Source: JACVRW01 sp963764665 (GTDB taxonomy: Bacteria > Actinomycetota > Thermoleophilia > Solirubrobacterales > Thermoleophilaceae). From it: DNA of 64,000 bases. Each line of letters begins with the position of its first letter. Within the stretch, counting starts at the first letter, position 1. Both the position numbers and the translations under genes were made by a program. The stretch lies in NCBI GenBank assembly GCA_963764665.1, contig CAVXTL010000026.1:199314-263313 (forward strand), given 5' to 3'. This document shows positions 56,651 to 64,000 of the stretch, piece after piece. The notes under the pieces were generated by a model. That model was not told where the DNA came from and searched no databases. It saw only the letters and a program-made list of their open reading frames with translations.

Positions 56651-58243
56651 GTGAGGCCTGAGGACACGCCGCAGGCGGTACAGGCGGGGACGGATGCGTC
56701 CGTCCCCGCCCTGCGCCTGTCCGGCGTGTCCAAGGCCTTCGGTGACCTGCTGGCCAACGACGACGTCGGGATACAGCTCTTCTCGGGCGAGATCCACGCT
56801 CTTCTGGGAGAGAACGGAGCCGGCAAGAGCACGCTGATGAACATCGTCTTCGGCTCCGTGGCCCCCGACTCGGGAACCATGGAGATCGAGGGCGAGGAGA
56901 GCCCATGGCTCTCGACGCGCGAGGCGATCGAGCGCGGTATCGGGATGGTGCACCAGCACTTCATGCTGGTGCCGACGCTGACCGTGGCGGAGAACGTGCT
57001 GCTCAACGTCATGTGGACGGAGCGCGGGCGTCACATGTCCCTGCGCGACGTCTCCGACCAGATCAGGACGCTGGGCGAGCGCTACGGCCTCGAGCTTGCG
57101 CCGGAAGCGCTGATCGACGGGCTCTCCGTGGGGGAGAAGCTCCGGCTCGAGATCGTCAAGGCGCTGATCCAAGGGGAGCTGCGCGGCGGTCTGTCGCTGT
57201 TCATCCTGGACGAGCCGACCGCCCTGCTCACGCGCCAGGAGATCGAGCGCCTGTTCGCGATCATGCGCGAGCTGGCGGCGCATGGAACCGCGGTCGTGAT
57301 CATCACCCACAAGCTCGACGAGGTGATGGAGGTCTCGCAGCGGGTCACCGTCCTACGAGACGGGCAGGTTGTGCGCACGCTGCCCACCGAAGGGACGTCG
57401 CCCGGGGAGCTCGGCACGCTGATGGTGGGACGCGCCCTGCCCGAGCGCCGCGTGGCGCAGGTCGAGGAGGTGGGCGAGGACGTGGTCGCGGTGCGCGACC
57501 TGTTGGTGGTCGATGGCGAGCACACGCTCGTCGACGGCGTGTCCCTCACCGTGCGCTCGGGTGAGATCCTCGGCGTCGCGGGCGTGGCCGGCAACGGCCA
57601 GGACGTGCTGGCGGAGTGTCTCACCGGCCTGCGCTCAGCCGCGGGCGGTGAGATCCACCTGCACGGCCACGACGTAACGAACGCCGGCCGCCGCAGCCTG
57701 ATCGAGCGTCAGGTGGCCCACGTGCCGGAGGACCGGCGCGCGAACGGCCTGGTCGGCTCGTCCACCATCCGCCACAACTTCATTCTCGGCCTGCAGCGCT
57801 GGCGCGACTTCCAGCGGCACGGTTGGCAGCGCCGCCGGCGGATCTCCGAGCACGGCAAGCGCCTCACCCACGACCTCGACGTGCGTTCGGTCGGGCTCGA
57901 TCAGCAGATCGACGCGCTCTCCGGTGGCAATCAGCAGCGCGTGTTGCTCGGGCGCGAGCTGCACAAGCAGGCGCGCTTCCTGGTCGTGTGCGGCCCGACG
58001 CGCGGCCTCGACATCGCGGGCGCGGCCTATGTCCAGGACCGCCTGATCGAGCAGCGCGACCAAGGTGCGGCCATCCTGCTCGTCAGCCTCGACCTCGATG
58101 AGCTGCTGAAGCTCAGCGACCGCGTGATCGTGATGTACCGGGGGCGCGTGGTGGGAGAGGTCGACTCGGACGACGCCGACTCGTCCAAGCTCGGCCTGAT
58201 GATGGGTGGCAGCTCCGCTTCCTCGACCGCTCCCAAGCTGTGA
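56651..58243 (+). CDS. Nucleoside/sugar-type ABC transporter ATPase (two domains)
   Basis: 530 residues with two ATPase domains, as in RbsA/NupO-type importers. Domain 1: Walker A 'LLGENGAGKSTLMN', signature-like 'SVGEKLRLEIVKAL', Walker B 'LSLFILDEPTALLT'. Domain 2: the Walker A is degenerate (GVAGNGQDVLAE), as usual in this family, with 'ALSGGNQQRVLLGREL' and 'FLVVCGPTRGLDIAGAA'. GTG start 23 bp after the BMP gene. Confidence 0.95.
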   Translation: MRPEDTPQAVQAGTDASVPALRLSGVSKAFGDLLANDDVGIQLFSGEIHALLGENGAGKSTLMNIVFGSVAPDSGTMEIEGEESPWLSTREAIERGIGMVHQHFMLVPTLTVAENVLLNVMWTERGRHMSLRDVSDQIRTLGERYGLELAPEALIDGLSVGEKLRLEIVKALIQGELRGGLSLFILDEPTALLTRQEIERLFAIMRELAAHGTAVVIITHKLDEVMEVSQRVTVLRDGQVVRTLPTEGTSPGELGTLMVGRALPERRVAQVEEVGEDVVAVRDLLVVDGEHTLVDGVSLTVRSGEILGVAGVAGNGQDVLAECLTGLRSAAGGEIHLHGHDVTNAGRRSLIERQVAHVPEDRRANGLVGSSTIRHNFILGLQRWRDFQRHGWQRRRRISEHGKRLTHDLDVRSVGLDQQIDALSGGNQQRVLLGRELHKQARFLVVCGPTRGLDIAGAAYVQDRLIEQRDQGAAILLVSLDLDELLKLSDRVIVMYRGRVVGEVDSDDADSSKLGLMMGGSSASSTAPKL

Positions 58244-59397
58244 GCGCGAGCGGGACACCCGTCGATCCCGCGCTCGGCACCCCCAGCTCCGCGCCCGATC
58301 CCTCGCCGGCGTCCGCGTGGAAGGGGCGGCTCGTCTCGTCGGTGGTCGCGTCTACGGTCTGGGCGCGGGTTGCCGCGGTCCTGCTCGCCCTGATCGTCGC
58401 GGTGCCGGCCATCCTGGCCGCGGGAGCGGATCCCGTCGAGGCCTACCAGGCGATGTGGGACGGCTCGCTCGGATCAGGGCGCGCCTTCGGCGACGTGCTC
58501 AACCGCGCGGACACCTTCGTGCTGCTCGGCCTCGGGATCGCGGTCTCGATCCGGGCCGGGTTCTTCAACGTCGGTGCCGAGGGCCAGCTCTGGCTGGGGG
58601 CGCTCGGCGCCACCATCGTGACCCTCTACTGGGACGGCCCCGGCCTGCTCGTGGTGAGCGTGGCGCTCATCGCCGGGTTCGTCTTCGGCGCTCTCTGGTC
58701 GCTCCTCGTCGCGTTGCTCAAGATCTTCCTGCGCGTGGACGAGCTGATCGGCTCGCTGATGCTCAACTACATCGCGATCCTGCTAATCGGCTACCTCACG
58801 TTCGGCCCGATGAAGGCCTACCGAGCCGGCCAGACCGAGCGGATCCCGGCCGACCACGACCTGCCGCTGCTGTTCGCGAGCGACTCGCGCCTGCACATGG
58901 GCTTCCTGATCTCGCTGGTCGCGGTCGTGGTGGTGTGGCTTCTGCTCACGCGCACGACGTTCGGCTACGAGATCCGCACGGTCGGCGGCAACCCCGAGGC
59001 GGCCCGCTTCGCCGGCATCAGGATCAACTGGCTGATCACCCGCGTGTCGCTCCTCGGGGGCGGCCTCTGCGGCCTCGCCGGTGCCAACGCGATCCTCGGC
59101 GTGCAGCACGTGCTGCTGTCGAACTTCTCGCCCGGGTGGGGGTACACGGCGATCGCGGTGGCGCTGCTCGGAGGGCTGATGCCGTTCGGCGTGCTGTTCG
59201 CCGCGGTCCTGTTCGGCGCGCTCGAGATCGGCGCGACCAACATGCAATACGCGGCGGGCGTGCCGACCTCGGTCGGAGGGCTGATCGAGGGGCTGATTCT
59301 CGTCTTCTTCCTGTTGAGCATCCCCTTCTCGCTGACCCGCCGGCGCCGGTCGGGCCGGATCAGCGCCCTGCGCGCCCGGCGACGAGCGGAGGGCTGA
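58240..59397 (+). CDS. ABC transporter permease 1 (BPD-type, YufP-like)
   Basis: 385 residues, about eight to ten membrane helices. The family motif 'SIRAGFFNVGAEGQLWLGAL' and 'GGNPEAARFAGIRINWLITR' are typical of BMP-linked permeases. A long Pro/Ser-rich cytoplasmic N-terminus (about 1-35) precedes the first helix. GTGA overlap with the ATPase gene. Confidence 0.93.
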   Translation: MSASGTPVDPALGTPSSAPDPSPASAWKGRLVSSVVASTVWARVAAVLLALIVAVPAILAAGADPVEAYQAMWDGSLGSGRAFGDVLNRADTFVLLGLGIAVSIRAGFFNVGAEGQLWLGALGATIVTLYWDGPGLLVVSVALIAGFVFGALWSLLVALLKIFLRVDELIGSLMLNYIAILLIGYLTFGPMKAYRAGQTERIPADHDLPLLFASDSRLHMGFLISLVAVVVVWLLLTRTTFGYEIRTVGGNPEAARFAGIRINWLITRVSLLGGGLCGLAGANAILGVQHVLLSNFSPGWGYTAIAVALLGGLMPFGVLFAAVLFGALEIGATNMQYAAGVPTSVGGLIEGLILVFFLLSIPFSLTRRRRSGRISALRARRRAEG

Positions 59398-59400
59398 GGC

Positions 59401-60348
59401 GTGTCCGAGATCTTCACGGAGGCATTCATCCTCGGTCTGCTGGGCACGACGGTGCGCGCGGCCACACCGCTCATCCTGGCGGCGATAGGGGAGTCCTTCA
59501 GCCAGCTCTCGGGAGTCATCAACGTCGGCCTCGAGGGCTACCTGCTGATGGGAGCATTCTTCGGCTATCTGGTTTCGCACTACACCGACAGCGCCTGGCT
59601 TGGGGCGCTCGGCGGGATCGCCGGGGGCGGCCTGATTGCCCTGCTCGCCGCCTACGTGATGATCACGCGAAGGGCCGACCAGATCGTGACCGGGCTTGCG
59701 ATCTGGATCCTGGCGACCGGGCTCGTCGGGGTGCTCTACCGCATCGTTTTCACGAGCGGCAACGCCACGCAGACCACGCGCGTGCCGGTCGAGTCGTTCA
59801 GCTCGTGGGCGGTACCGGGCCTGGCCGACATCCCATGGGTCGGCGAGATCTTCTTCGACCACGTGGCGCTCGTCTACTTTGCGCTGCTCGTGGTGCCGGG
59901 CGCCTGGCTTCTGATGCGAAGCCGCCAAGGACTGAAGGTGCGTGCAGCAGGCGAGCACCCGGAGGCGCTCGAGAGCGCCGGCGGCAACGTGATCCGGATC
60001 CGCTACCTCTGCGTCGTCGCGACGGGGATGCTCGCCGGCCTCGGCGGCGTGTACCTGTCGATAGGCCAGACGGACACCTTCGACGAGGGGCTTGTCGGCG
60101 GGCGCGGGTTCATCGCGCTCGGGGTGGCGATCGTGGGGCGCCGACACCCGTTCGGCGTGCTCGCGGCTGCGCTCCTGTTCGCGCTCGCCGAGTCGCTACA
60201 GCTCTGGCTGCCCACGGCCGACGTGGACATCCCGCGCCACCTGCTGGCGATGCTGCCGTACGTGGTCACGATCATCGCGCTCGCCGGCATCCTCGGCCGC
60301 GTTCGGCATCCGCGCGCCTTCCTCAAGCCATTCGTCCGCCAGGCATGA
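59401..60348 (+). CDS. ABC transporter permease 2 (YufQ-like)
   Basis: 315 residues and about eight helices: 'LLGTTVRAATPLILAAIGES', 'GVINVGLEGYLLMGAFFGYL', 'KVRAAGEHPEALESAGGNVI' and 'LGGVYLSIGQTDTFDEGLVG'. Partner permease of the nucleoside-type importer. GTG start three bases after the first permease. Confidence 0.93.
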   Translation: MSEIFTEAFILGLLGTTVRAATPLILAAIGESFSQLSGVINVGLEGYLLMGAFFGYLVSHYTDSAWLGALGGIAGGGLIALLAAYVMITRRADQIVTGLAIWILATGLVGVLYRIVFTSGNATQTTRVPVESFSSWAVPGLADIPWVGEIFFDHVALVYFALLVVPGAWLLMRSRQGLKVRAAGEHPEALESAGGNVIRIRYLCVVATGMLAGLGGVYLSIGQTDTFDEGLVGGRGFIALGVAIVGRRHPFGVLAAALLFALAESLQLWLPTADVDIPRHLLAMLPYVVTIIALAGILGRVRHPRAFLKPFVRQA

Positions 60349-60641
60349 GGCTGCGCGTCGCGATCGGAGCCGGGGTGCTGGCGAGCATGGCCCTGGCGGG
60401 CGGCGTGGCCACTGGGATCGCGAGCCAGGACGACGGCCCGCGCGCGCCGATCCCGCGCGTGTGCTGGTTCAGCGACTACGAGAACGCCAAGCTCTCGAAC
60501 CGGTGTGAGTACCACTCCGGCGAGCAGCGCTGGTACATGGACGTCGACGGCAAGACGGTCCCGGCAGACGAGCAGAAGCTGCCGCCGGCCAACCTCTGCC
60601 TCTACTTCCACGGCACAGAGTGCCCGGAGCGCGACCGGTGA
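60345..60641 (+). CDS. Small secreted protein of unknown function
   Basis: 98 residues: signal peptide (about 1-25, 'AIGAGVLASMALAGGVATG') then a short mature part with three Cys and 'CEYHSGEQRWYMDVDGKTVP'. Overlaps both neighbours (ATGA upstream, GTGA downstream), so it is embedded in the importer-catabolic operon. The Cys residues could form disulfides. No family known to me. Confidence 0.65.
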   Translation: MRLRVAIGAGVLASMALAGGVATGIASQDDGPRAPIPRVCWFSDYENAKLSNRCEYHSGEQRWYMDVDGKTVPADEQKLPPANLCLYFHGTECPERDR

Positions 60642-61840
60642 GCGGCGCCTTGGCGGACCTCCGGGTCCTGGAGGTGGGCTCGCTCATAGCGGGCCCGTTC
60701 GCCGGGCGCCTGATGGCCGACTTCGGGGCCGATGTGATCAAGATCGAGGCTCCCGGCAAGCCCGACCAGCTGCGCGAGTGGGGCAACGGCGACTACCGGG
60801 GGCGCAAGCTGTTCTGGCCGGTGCAGGCGCGCGGGAAGCGCTGCATCACGCTGGACCTCCGGCAGGAGCGCGGCCAGGAGCTGATGCTCGACCTGGTGCG
60901 CGACGCCGACGTGGTGATCGAGAACATGAGGCCCGGCACGCTCGAGCGCTGGAACCTCGGCTACGACGTGCTGGCCGAGGTCAACCCGGGCGTGATCCTC
61001 GCGCGGGTGTCGGGGTATGGCCAGACCGGTCCGCTCGCGAACCGGGCCGGCTTCGCATCGGTGGCCGAGGCGGCGGGCGGCCTGCGCCACCTGAACGGCT
61101 TCCCTGACCGGCCGCCGCCGCGGCTTGGGATCTCGCTCGGGGATTCGCTCGCGGCGATGTTCGCGCTCCAGGGGATGCTGCTCGCGCTGGTCTGGCGGGC
61201 CGGCGCCGGCAACGGGCGCGGGCAGGTGGTGGACGTTGCCCTGACCGAGGCATGCTTCGCGATGCTCGAGAGCGTCGTGCCTGAGTACGACCGTACGGGC
61301 AAGGCGCGCGGACCGTCCGGCACCAGCCTTCCCGGCATCGTCCCGTCAAACCTGTTCCGCAGCGGGGACGGGCGCTGGGTGATCATCTCCGCCAACGTCG
61401 ACAACGTCTTCCGCCGGCTGGTGACCACCATGGGCCGGCCCGAGCTGGCCGACGACCTGCGCTTCGCGACGCACGCGGCTCGAGCGGCGAACCAGGAGGA
61501 GATCGAGGGCCTCATCTCCGACTGGGCGGGCGCGCGCGATGCCCTCGAGATCGCCGGCGTCCTCGGTGACGCGGGCGTGCCGGCAGGGGTGGTCGCGACG
61601 ATCGCGGACATCTTCGAGGACCCGCAGTTCGCCGCGCGCGACATGCTCCTGGACGCCGAGGACGAGGAGATCGGGCCGTACAAGACGCCGGGCATCGTGC
61701 CCAAGCTGTCCGCATCCCCGGGCCGGCTCACCTGGTCCGGGCGCTGGGAGCCGGGCGCCGACAACGACCACGTCTACGCCGGCCTCCTCGGGAAGACGGC
61801 GAGAGAGCTCGACGAGCTGCGGGCCGAGGGGGTCATATGA
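60638..61840 (+). CDS. Family III CoA-transferase (CaiB/BaiF)
   Basis: 400 residues. N-terminal 'LADLRVLEVGSLIAGPFAGR', 'LMADFGADVIKIEAPGKPDQ', and the catalytic Asp at position 169 in 'LGISLGDSLAAMFALQGMLL', exactly where formyl-CoA transferase has its catalytic Asp. The enzyme moves CoA between carboxylic acids and forms the CoA thioester of the pathway substrate. GTG start overlapping the preceding stop. Confidence 0.93.
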   Translation: MSGALADLRVLEVGSLIAGPFAGRLMADFGADVIKIEAPGKPDQLREWGNGDYRGRKLFWPVQARGKRCITLDLRQERGQELMLDLVRDADVVIENMRPGTLERWNLGYDVLAEVNPGVILARVSGYGQTGPLANRAGFASVAEAAGGLRHLNGFPDRPPPRLGISLGDSLAAMFALQGMLLALVWRAGAGNGRGQVVDVALTEACFAMLESVVPEYDRTGKARGPSGTSLPGIVPSNLFRSGDGRWVIISANVDNVFRRLVTTMGRPELADDLRFATHAARAANQEEIEGLISDWAGARDALEIAGVLGDAGVPAGVVATIADIFEDPQFAARDMLLDAEDEEIGPYKTPGIVPKLSASPGRLTWSGRWEPGADNDHVYAGLLGKTARELDELRAEGVI

Positions 61841-62730
61841 GCGCCGTCCGCATCTGCGACGTGGCCCCCCGCGACGGCCTTCAGAACGAGCCGCACGTAG
61901 TCGCGCCCCAGACTCGCGCCGAGCTGTGCCGACGCCTTCTCCGTGCGGGCGTTCCGGTGGTGGAGGCGGCCAGCCTGGTTCGGGACGACCGCGTGCCGCA
62001 GATGTCAGGCGGCGAGCAGGTGCTGGCCGAGCTGGACCCCGCGGAGCGCGGCCGGTCCGCGGTGCTCGTGCTGAACGAGCGCGGTCTGGACCGCGCCCTC
62101 GCGACGGGCGTGACCGAGCTGCACCTCGCCGTCATGGCGACCGACACCTTCAGCCGGCGCAACTTGAACGCCGACGTGGAGACCTCTCTGGCTGGCGTCG
62201 TCGCAATGACCGCGCGCGCACGTGCCGTCGGGGTGCGAGTGTCCGCCGCGATCAGCGTGGCGTTCGGCTGTCCGTTCGAGGGAGCGGTCGACCCGGGCCG
62301 GGTGGTGGCGCTTGCGGAGCGGCTCGCCGGGGCCGAGGTGGACGAGCTGATCCTGGCCGACACCATCGGGGTGGGCGTGCCGGGCGAGGTGGGCGCTCTG
62401 TGCTCGGCGGTCGCCGGGCTGGGTCTGCCCTTCGGCGTCCATCTCCACGACACGCACGACAACGGCTACGACAACGCGTGGGCCGCCCTGCTGGCGGGCG
62501 CGACGATCTTCGAGTCGTCCGCCGGCGGCATCGGCGGCTGCCCGTTCGCGCCGGGCGCGACCGGCAACGTCGCCACCGAGGACCTGGTCCACCGGCTGGA
62601 GGGGGAAGGCGTCCGAACCGGGGTGGACCTCGACGCCCTGCTCGACGTGGTGGCTTGGCTGGAGGAGCTGCTGGGGCGCGAGCTGCCGGGCAAGCTTCTG
62701 CATGAAACGTTCACCGTCACGAAGGAGTGA
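61837..62730 (+). CDS. HMG-CoA lyase-like enzyme
   Basis: 297 residues. 'CDVAPRDGLQNEPHVVAPQT' carries the RDGLQNE motif; the barrel includes 'ISVAFGCPFEGAVDP' and 'ADTIGVGVPGEV'; metal-binding His in 'PFGVHLHDTHDNGYDNAWAA'; and 'SSAGGIGGCPFAPGATGNVA' supplies the GGCP Cys region. Cleaves a 3-hydroxy-3-alkyl-glutaryl-CoA-type thioester to acetyl-CoA-type products. Together with the CoA-transferase it suggests a dicarboxylic intermediate. ATGA overlap. Confidence 0.93.
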   Translation: MSAVRICDVAPRDGLQNEPHVVAPQTRAELCRRLLRAGVPVVEAASLVRDDRVPQMSGGEQVLAELDPAERGRSAVLVLNERGLDRALATGVTELHLAVMATDTFSRRNLNADVETSLAGVVAMTARARAVGVRVSAAISVAFGCPFEGAVDPGRVVALAERLAGAEVDELILADTIGVGVPGEVGALCSAVAGLGLPFGVHLHDTHDNGYDNAWAALLAGATIFESSAGGIGGCPFAPGATGNVATEDLVHRLEGEGVRTGVDLDALLDVVAWLEELLGRELPGKLLHETFTVTKE

Positions 62731-62736
62731 GGTCAG

Positions 62737-63786
62737 ATGAGTAGTGGTTCGTCTTTCGCTGAGATGTGCCGAGCGGAGCTTCAGCTCTGCGGCGTGGAGG
62801 AGGGCACCACGGTGGCCGTCCTCTCGCAGGGGCGGCAGCGGATGCAGTACGTGGACACGTTTCTGCAGGCGTCAGAAGACCTCGGCGCCACCGCGTACAA
62901 CGTCCGGCTGGGGCAGGAGAGCACCAGCCTCGACGGGGAGGTGGGCGTATGGGAGGTAGGCGACACGCCCCTGGCAGGCAACCAGCCGGCGATCGAGGCG
63001 CTCAAGGGCGCCGACCTCGTGATCGACACGATCTTTCTGCTGTTCTCGAAGGAGCAGCTCGAGATTCAGGCTTCCGGCACGCGCATCCTGCTCTGCATCG
63101 AGCCGATCGAGCACCTGCGCGACATGTTCCCCACGCCGGCGCTTCGCGAGCGCGTCGAGTATGGCGAGCATCTGCTGCAGAGGGCTTCGGAGCTGCGCTT
63201 CACCAACGCGTTCGGAACGGATGTCACCTACCAGCTCGGGGCCTACCCGGTCATCACGCAGTACGGGTACACGGACACGCCGGGCCGCTGGGATCACTGG
63301 CCCTCCGGGTTTCTGTTCACCGGGGGCAAGGACGACGGCGTGAACGGCAAGGTCGTGCTCGCTCCCGGCGACATCGTCTTCCCCTTCAAGGACTACGTGC
63401 GCACCCCGGTCGAGCTGACCATCGAGGACGGCCTGATCCAGGACATCAGCGGCGAGTTCGACGCCGACCTGCTGCGCGACTACATGGCCGGCTTCGACGA
63501 CGAGAAGGCCAACCCGCCCCCGCACATCGGCCCGGGCATGCCGGAATCCGCGAGCTGGGGATCCTTGCGACGGACCGGCGCGGAATCGGCATGCAGGCCG
63601 TTCCTTCCACGGGAACGTCCTCTTCTCGACGGCCCCAACGGTGAACTCGGGGAACCAACAGACACCCTCCGCCACGTCGACATACCGATGTGCAACTGCT
63701 CGCCGTACCTGGACGATCAGCCCATCGTCGTCGACGGCGACATCGTCGTCGACGAGATGAAGTCCCGCACCCCCAGCAAGGCATAA
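62737..63786 (+). CDS. NicX/M29-like enzyme (2,5-dihydroxypyridine dioxygenase-like), one garbled segment
   Basis: 349 residues. The N-terminal two thirds read well: 'EMCRAELQLCGVEEGTTVAV', 'ADLVIDTIFLLFSKEQLEIQ', 'VTYQLGAYPVITQYGYTDTP'. This resembles the M29 aminopeptidase-like fold that includes NicX, a mononuclear-iron dioxygenase opening 2,5-dihydroxypyridine. Between about 63554 and 63650 the in-frame peptide is nonsense, while other frames give 'ELGILATDRRGIGMQA' and 'RSFHGNVLFSTAP', the expected conserved segment. Then 'LRHVDIPMCNCSPYLDDQPI' resumes. Compensating indels restore the frame: true decay or sequence error. Confidence 0.75.
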   Translation: MSSGSSFAEMCRAELQLCGVEEGTTVAVLSQGRQRMQYVDTFLQASEDLGATAYNVRLGQESTSLDGEVGVWEVGDTPLAGNQPAIEALKGADLVIDTIFLLFSKEQLEIQASGTRILLCIEPIEHLRDMFPTPALRERVEYGEHLLQRASELRFTNAFGTDVTYQLGAYPVITQYGYTDTPGRWDHWPSGFLFTGGKDDGVNGKVVLAPGDIVFPFKDYVRTPVELTIEDGLIQDISGEFDADLLRDYMAGFDDEKANPPPHIGPGMPESASWGSLRRTGAESACRPFLPRERPLLDGPNGELGEPTDTLRHVDIPMCNCSPYLDDQPIVVDGDIVVDEMKSRTPSKA

Positions 63787-63798
63787 GGAGCCGCCGAC

Positions 63799-64000
63799 GG
63801 CGACGAAGGAACGCACCCTCCCAGTTCTTTCTCCGTCCCCACGCCCCAGGGTGCCAGGGCTGGGAAGAAGCTCTACCCATAATACCCGCGGTTCCGTGAG
63901 GACGAGCAGGAGCTCAAAGAGAGCCGCTCCTGGTTCTTCGACGGGATGCACAACCCGCAGCCCATCTATCCGTTCGACACGATCATGGTCGAGAACTGGT
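63799..64000 (+). pseudogene. Start of a PEP-utilising-enzyme-like gene, cut by the window edge and frame-disturbed
   Basis: The clearest frame (from about 63883) gives 'YPRFREDEQELKESRSWFFD' and 'GMHNPQPIYPFDTIMVENW', typical of the N-terminus of large PEP-utilising/mobile-domain proteins found beside such catabolic genes. Just before it a stop (TAA) interrupts the frame, and upstream short pieces appear in other frames. Two or more indels seem to be present. The 3' end is outside the window. Confidence 0.5.

Overview
The window is high-GC DNA with genes packed on both strands, often sharing 4-bp ATGA or GTGA stop/start overlaps. It looks like an actinobacterial chromosome, most likely class Thermoleophilia (Solirubrobacterales-like). 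The mazG-eno-ftsB order, an initiator tRNA with a C1-U72 pair and no encoded CCA, an ECF sigma factor fused to an anti-sigma-like zinc motif, and many GTG/TTG starts support this. The lineage is inferred from gene content; no phylogeny was run.

Layout. (1) 0-10 kb is core-like: mazG end, enolase, an FtsB-like protein, csrA, a YbdK-type ligase, a rhomboid fold without its catalytic residues, a metallo-beta-lactamase-fold hydrolase, an R2-like diiron protein, CsaA, and the sigma fusion. (2) 10.3-16.3 kb: a class-I-sized tRNA with a UAA anticodon, then a signalling block of class III nucleotide cyclase, SpoIIE-type phosphatase (frame broken by three nearby indels) and GAF-GGDEF protein, then a dehalogenase-like hydrolase. 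(3) 16.4-19.5 kb: a ThDP enzyme, a candidate structured RNA with a strong terminator, Ppx/GppA, and tRNA-fMet.

(4) 19.5-38 kb looks accessory. It starts at tRNA-fMet and contains, at 36.5 kb, a 60-bp near-copy (53/60) of the tRNA 3' end plus its terminator. It carries an MFS exporter, a LAL regulator, a two-component system with matching direct-repeat operators beside its own gene and a PepSY target pair, stress-type proteins, and many truncated or frameshifted genes (DMT permease, SRPBCC, RibD-C fragment, SnoaL, serine hydrolase, VOC). (5) 38-51 kb: a DUF892-like protein, an AraC/cupin/DUF1772 set, a frameshifted sugar-binding lipoprotein beside a NagB-like protein, a VOC protein, an enoyl-CoA hydratase, and a tandem FMN alpha-hydroxyacid oxidase pair whose second copy is decayed.

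(6) 50.5-64 kb: an Lrp regulator divergent from an AceE/transketolase-like enzyme, then a catabolic cluster. Its parts are an HD-type protein and an isochorismatase-family amidase divergent from a FCD-GntR regulator, a BMP-type nucleoside/base ABC importer, a family III CoA-transferase, an HMG-CoA-lyase-like enzyme, a NicX/M29-like protein and the start of a PEP-utilising-like protein. Two near-identical palindromes tie the amidase/regulator and the importer into one probable GntR regulon. The most plausible role is uptake and ring-opening degradation of an N-heterocycle or nucleobase-like compound; this is inference.

A 34-bp palindromic repeat family (four copies in the first 19 kb) shows compensatory base pairs in its stem and sits in frame inside two coding regions, like the Rickettsia palindromic elements. 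Several frameshifts are single-base indels in GC-rich runs, so some of the apparent pseudogenes could be sequence errors.
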